Assembly (NCBI GenBank): GCA_022641775.1
Contig: JALCDS010000006.1
Span: forward strand, 1-64,000
Source: Clostridiaceae bacterium
Lineage (GTDB): Bacteria > Cyanobacteriota > Vampirovibrionia > Gastranaerophilales > Gastranaerophilaceae
Length of the DNA: 64,000 nucleotides
Direction: 5' to 3'
The notes beneath the pieces are model-generated. The model saw only the letters and a program-made list of their open reading frames with translations, was not told the DNA's origin and searched no databases. Shown piece after piece: positions 60,788 to 64,000 of the stretch. How positions within the stretch are numbered: the first letter of the stretch is position 1; each line of letters begins with the position of its first letter. The translations under genes and the position numbers were made by a program.

Positions 60788-62368
60788 TTATAGTACCTTA
60801 AATAGTTTTAACTGTTTCTTTTCAGTATCGTTCAACATTGAAAAATTAATCAATTTTTTTTCGTAACACATGTCTGTAAATGAATTAATTATCCCATATT
60901 TTTTGTAACACGAATTTTCCAATCTTACACCAAAGAATTTTTCGTTATATAGTCCTGGTTCTATTGTAAAACACATATTTTCTTCAATAGGAACTTTCGC
61001 AAGTTCATTTTTGCTCAAATTTGGCGGATATTCATGAACGCTTATTCCGATACCATGCCCGAGGCCGTGATTGAATTCAAAGCCTTCTATCTTGTTTTGT
61101 TCTTCCAATATTCTTGCGTTATTATCAATTTCATATCCTGTCGTATCTGTTTTCAGACTATAATTAAAACAGTTTAAAAACATTTTTAAAACAGTTGTGT
61201 AAACGTGTTTTTGGAGTTCTGTAGGATTTCCTTTCACGAAAACTCTTGTAATATCTGTAGCAAGTCCGCCATCATAATATGCACCACAGTCTATCAGAAC
61301 GAGTCCGCCGTCTTTTAAAATAACATTTTTATCTGTTTTTGAATAGTGTGCTAATGCAGCGTTTTTATCTATTGCAACAATAGATTTGAAGCTTAAACTT
61401 TTTGCGCCAAATTGGTAAAAATATTCTTCCAGTTTGTTATCAATATCATGTTCTGACAAGTTCTCATGTTCATTTATGTATGCGCGAATAGCATACATTG
61501 TTCTATCAGTCATTTCAAAACAATGCTTGTAATGCTCAAGCTCTTCATCTGTTTTGATAGATTTCATATGCATAACAGGATTTGTTTCAAATATTTTTGC
61601 TCGGTCTTTTATCAGAGAATAATCATGAGCATTAATTGTTGATTTATCAACATAAATATTCCCTTTGAAATTTTTAATATAATTTTCAAAAGATTCCATT
61701 TTGTCAGGGGTAAAAAGTAATGTTTTTTTGTGTGAAATCAAAGCTTTTGCTTTTATTTTTGCAGAATATTGTTTCGCAAAATCTCTAGAATTAAAAATGT
61801 ATGAAACATTTTCTAAATTCGTAATCAAGAGAGCATCATCTTGATTAATGCCTGCTAAAATCTTCTTTAATTTTTCTTCTATTGTTATTCCTGTTAAAGA
61901 TTTTGGTATCTTTTTTATCCCTAAATCAGGCTCTCTGTTTAATTTTGTTATTGGATCTTTATCCAAAAGTTTTATGAATACATTTTTGTCTTTCAATTTT
62001 GAAGTTAATTTTTCAAACCTCATCTCGCTTGTTTTGTATGAAAAAATTCCTAATTTTGAATTGGGTTTTATGTATTCACAAAATTCATCAATAAAATTTT
62101 GACCTGTTTGCAATTTTACAACAGTGACAATATCTTTGTTGACTTCTAAATCGGCTTGAATATGGTATCTCCCGTCGACAAATAAATAAATTTTGTCTTT
62201 AGTAACCAGTGCATCTCCGGTTGAACCAGTAAAATCTGTAAGATAAAAACGCGAATTCTCCTTTAAATCGTTGTATTCTACCAAAAAATCATTGGTAGAG
62301 TTTACGAGTAAATAGTTCAAACCTTGAATTTTTAAAAATTCACGTATTTTATCTACAAATTCTTTCAT
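60788..62368 (-). CDS. Xaa-Pro aminopeptidase (M24 family)
   Basis: LIDCGAYYDGGLATDITRVF, FNHGLGHGIGISVHEYP, CFTIEPGLY, GVRLENSCY. Confidence 0.95.
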   Translation of the reverse strand: MKEFVDKIREFLKIQGLNYLLVNSTNDFLVEYNDLKENSRFYLTDFTGSTGDALVTKDKIYLFVDGRYHIQADLEVNKDIVTVVKLQTGQNFIDEFCEYIKPNSKLGIFSYKTSEMRFEKLTSKLKDKNVFIKLLDKDPITKLNREPDLGIKKIPKSLTGITIEEKLKKILAGINQDDALLITNLENVSYIFNSRDFAKQYSAKIKAKALISHKKTLLFTPDKMESFENYIKNFKGNIYVDKSTINAHDYSLIKDRAKIFETNPVMHMKSIKTDEELEHYKHCFEMTDRTMYAIRAYINEHENLSEHDIDNKLEEYFYQFGAKSLSFKSIVAIDKNAALAHYSKTDKNVILKDGGLVLIDCGAYYDGGLATDITRVFVKGNPTELQKHVYTTVLKMFLNCFNYSLKTDTTGYEIDNNARILEEQNKIEGFEFNHGLGHGIGISVHEYPPNLSKNELAKVPIEENMCFTIEPGLYNEKFFGVRLENSCYKKYGIINSFTDMCYEKKLINFSMLNDTEKKQLKLFKVL

Positions 62369-62650
62369 CTAGTTCTTGTCCGTAAGTTTTATCAAATGCC
62401 ATCCGAATTGCGTTTGAATAGGTTTTGATACTTGACCTTTTTCAAGAGCAAAAGCAGCATCTTCAAATTCTTTAACCATCATACCTTTACCAAAATAGCC
62501 TAAATCTCCGCCTGCAGCTCCTGATGGACAAAGTGAAACATCTTTTGCAATGTCTTCAAAACTTTCTCCGGAATTAATTTTGTTTAGTAATTCATTTGCT
62601 TCATTTTCTGTTTTTACAAGAATATGACTAGCTCTAACTTCTGTTGTCAT
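62369..62650 (-). CDS. Parvulin-type peptidyl-prolyl isomerase (PpiC-like)
   Basis: RASHILVKTENEANELLNKINSGESFEDIAKDVSLCPSGAAGGDLGYFGKGMMVKEFEDAAF. Confidence 0.95.
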   Translation of the reverse strand: MTTEVRASHILVKTENEANELLNKINSGESFEDIAKDVSLCPSGAAGGDLGYFGKGMMVKEFEDAAFALEKGQVSKPIQTQFGWHLIKLTDKN

Positions 62651-63069
62651 TCTCTCTCCTTTATCGAATTATACGATATCTCACTATACTTGCCAAATTA
62701 TAGTACATTTTTCTACTATTTGCAACCAAAAAGAAAGACTTGCTCAAGGAATCCTTTTACAAGCCATGCATATTAAACATAGAGTTTGTTAATTATGAAA
62801 TTGTACATATTATCAATTTAAAAAGTGTAAGTTCATTATATTTTAAAACCAAACCCGCTCTAAGAAAATCTTGTCGCAACCCCGAAAAAAGTGTCTGGAT
62901 ATAACAAACTTACATTATTATATTAACCGTTTTAATGGGGGATTTCACCATTCAAAAGGATAGATTTTTTTTATAAAACTAGTATTTAATAACTAATTCA
63001 AAAGAACTAAGGATACTTTTGAGGTAAAAACTTGCAATATTTTTTTTTTTATTATAAATTTAAAAGTAC

Positions 63070-63141
63070 GCGGAGGTAACTCAATGGTAGAGTCCCTGCC
63101 TTCCAAGCAGGTTGTTGCGAGTTCGAGTCTCGTCTTCCGCT
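63070..63141 (+). tRNA. tRNA-Gly (TCC)
   Basis: GCGGAGG...CTTCCGC acceptor stem, anticodon stem CCTGC/GCAGG with loop CTTCCAA, T-arm GTTCGAGTC. Confidence 0.95.
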
Positions 63142-63171
63142 TTTTTGCTATCAATTTAAAGGTAAAAAAGC

Positions 63172-64000
63172 ATGAATAGTGATATTTTCGTTAATGCAAA
63201 GGATTTCTTAAAACTGTTTCACGGAAAACATTTTGATATTGCGATGGAATTGATTTTGAATATTCTTGTGTGTCTTGTGGTATTCAAACTTATTGATGCA
63301 TTTACAAAGAAAATTTTGACAGGATTGTCAAATATTCAAAACAAAGAAGGATTGGTAAAATCTATACCTGTTGTAGCAAGAATTATTAAATTTTTAGTTT
63401 TATTCTTGGTAATTGCCTGTTTTCTGGAAAGTCATGGATATTCAATAACTTCTTTAGTTGCAGGTTTGGGAATTACCGGTATCGCAGTCGGTTTTGCTGC
63501 GCAGGAAACTATTTCTAACATATTTGGCTCTTTTGCAATATTTTATGATAAAGCTTACAAAATCGGAGATTATGTTATCTTAGGAACTGCTGAAGGTGTC
63601 GTTGAAGATATAAATTCGCGTTCTACAATACTTCGTGCTCTTGATCATTCAAGAATTATTGTTCCGAACGGATTGATTGCAAAAAGTGTGATAGAAAATG
63701 TTACTGATTCTCACAAACGTAGAATTTCTGAGCTTTTTGAAGTTACGTATGAGACTTCGGATGAAAATATTGTAAAAGCAAAAACAATAATTAAAGAAGT
63801 GGCACTTTCTCATAAAGATGTTCACAGAGATTTGAAAGTTTTTGTAGAAAAATTAGATGCAAGTTCAATAAATATCAGGCTTGTAGCCGATGTAAAAACA
63901 AACAATTATTATAAATATGCAGAAGTTAAAGATGAAATCATTTTAGAAGTTATTAAACGCTTCAGAAGTGAAGGAATTGAATTTGCATATCCTACAAAAA
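63172..64000 (+). CDS. MscS-family mechanosensitive channel (truncated by window end)
   Basis: My translation from ATG 63172: VAGLGITGIAVGFAAQETISNIFGSFAIFYDKAYKIGDYVI...ILRALDHSRIIVPNGLIAKSVIENV; not in the ORF track because it runs off the window. Confidence 0.93.
   Translation, partial: MNSDIFVNAKDFLKLFHGKHFDIAMELILNILVCLVVFKLIDAFTKKILTGLSNIQNKEGLVKSIPVVARIIKFLVLFLVIACFLESHGYSITSLVAGLGITGIAVGFAAQETISNIFGSFAIFYDKAYKIGDYVILGTAEGVVEDINSRSTILRALDHSRIIVPNGLIAKSVIENVTDSHKRRISELFEVTYETSDENIVKAKTIIKEVALSHKDVHRDLKVFVEKLDASSINIRLVADVKTNNYYKYAEVKDEIILEVIKRFRSEGIEFAYPTK

Overview
Low-GC bacterial chromosome segment, densely coded, with housekeeping genes and a few lineage-specific loci. I saw no CRISPR array, transposase, integrase or prophage module. 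The gene content suggests a non-photosynthetic relative of Cyanobacteria (Melainabacteria/Vampirovibrionia, probably Gastranaerophilales-like). Supporting points are a separate atpD-atpC (beta-epsilon) unit, sepF next to yggS, 'KKAFTLAEVLITLGIIGVVAALTLPTLI' pseudopilins and a large AsmA/TamB-like protein; this taxonomic call is inference only. Recognisable loci include a fliE-fliF-(fliG-like)-fliH-flhA block, a PilM/PilN-like fusion plus PilO-like gene, gcvT-gcvH-gcvPA without gcvPB, two half-size chromate transporters, aroQ, nadA, proA, fba, mutL, rarA, dnaJ-like, plsY, yidD, secG, and tRNA-Cys(GCA) and tRNA-Gly(TCC). The best candidate for an undescribed system is the tightly packed minus-strand operon at about 52997-57502, possibly with 57553-58560. 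It encodes a membrane-anchored VWA protein with a MIDAS motif, an FHA-like polytopic membrane protein, two TonB/TolA-like proteins (one with a zinc ribbon) and two very small membrane proteins. Secondary candidates are a divergent FliG-position protein, two putative small RNAs with intrinsic terminators, and a recurrent N-terminal 'SFxG-like' tag on unrelated proteins.
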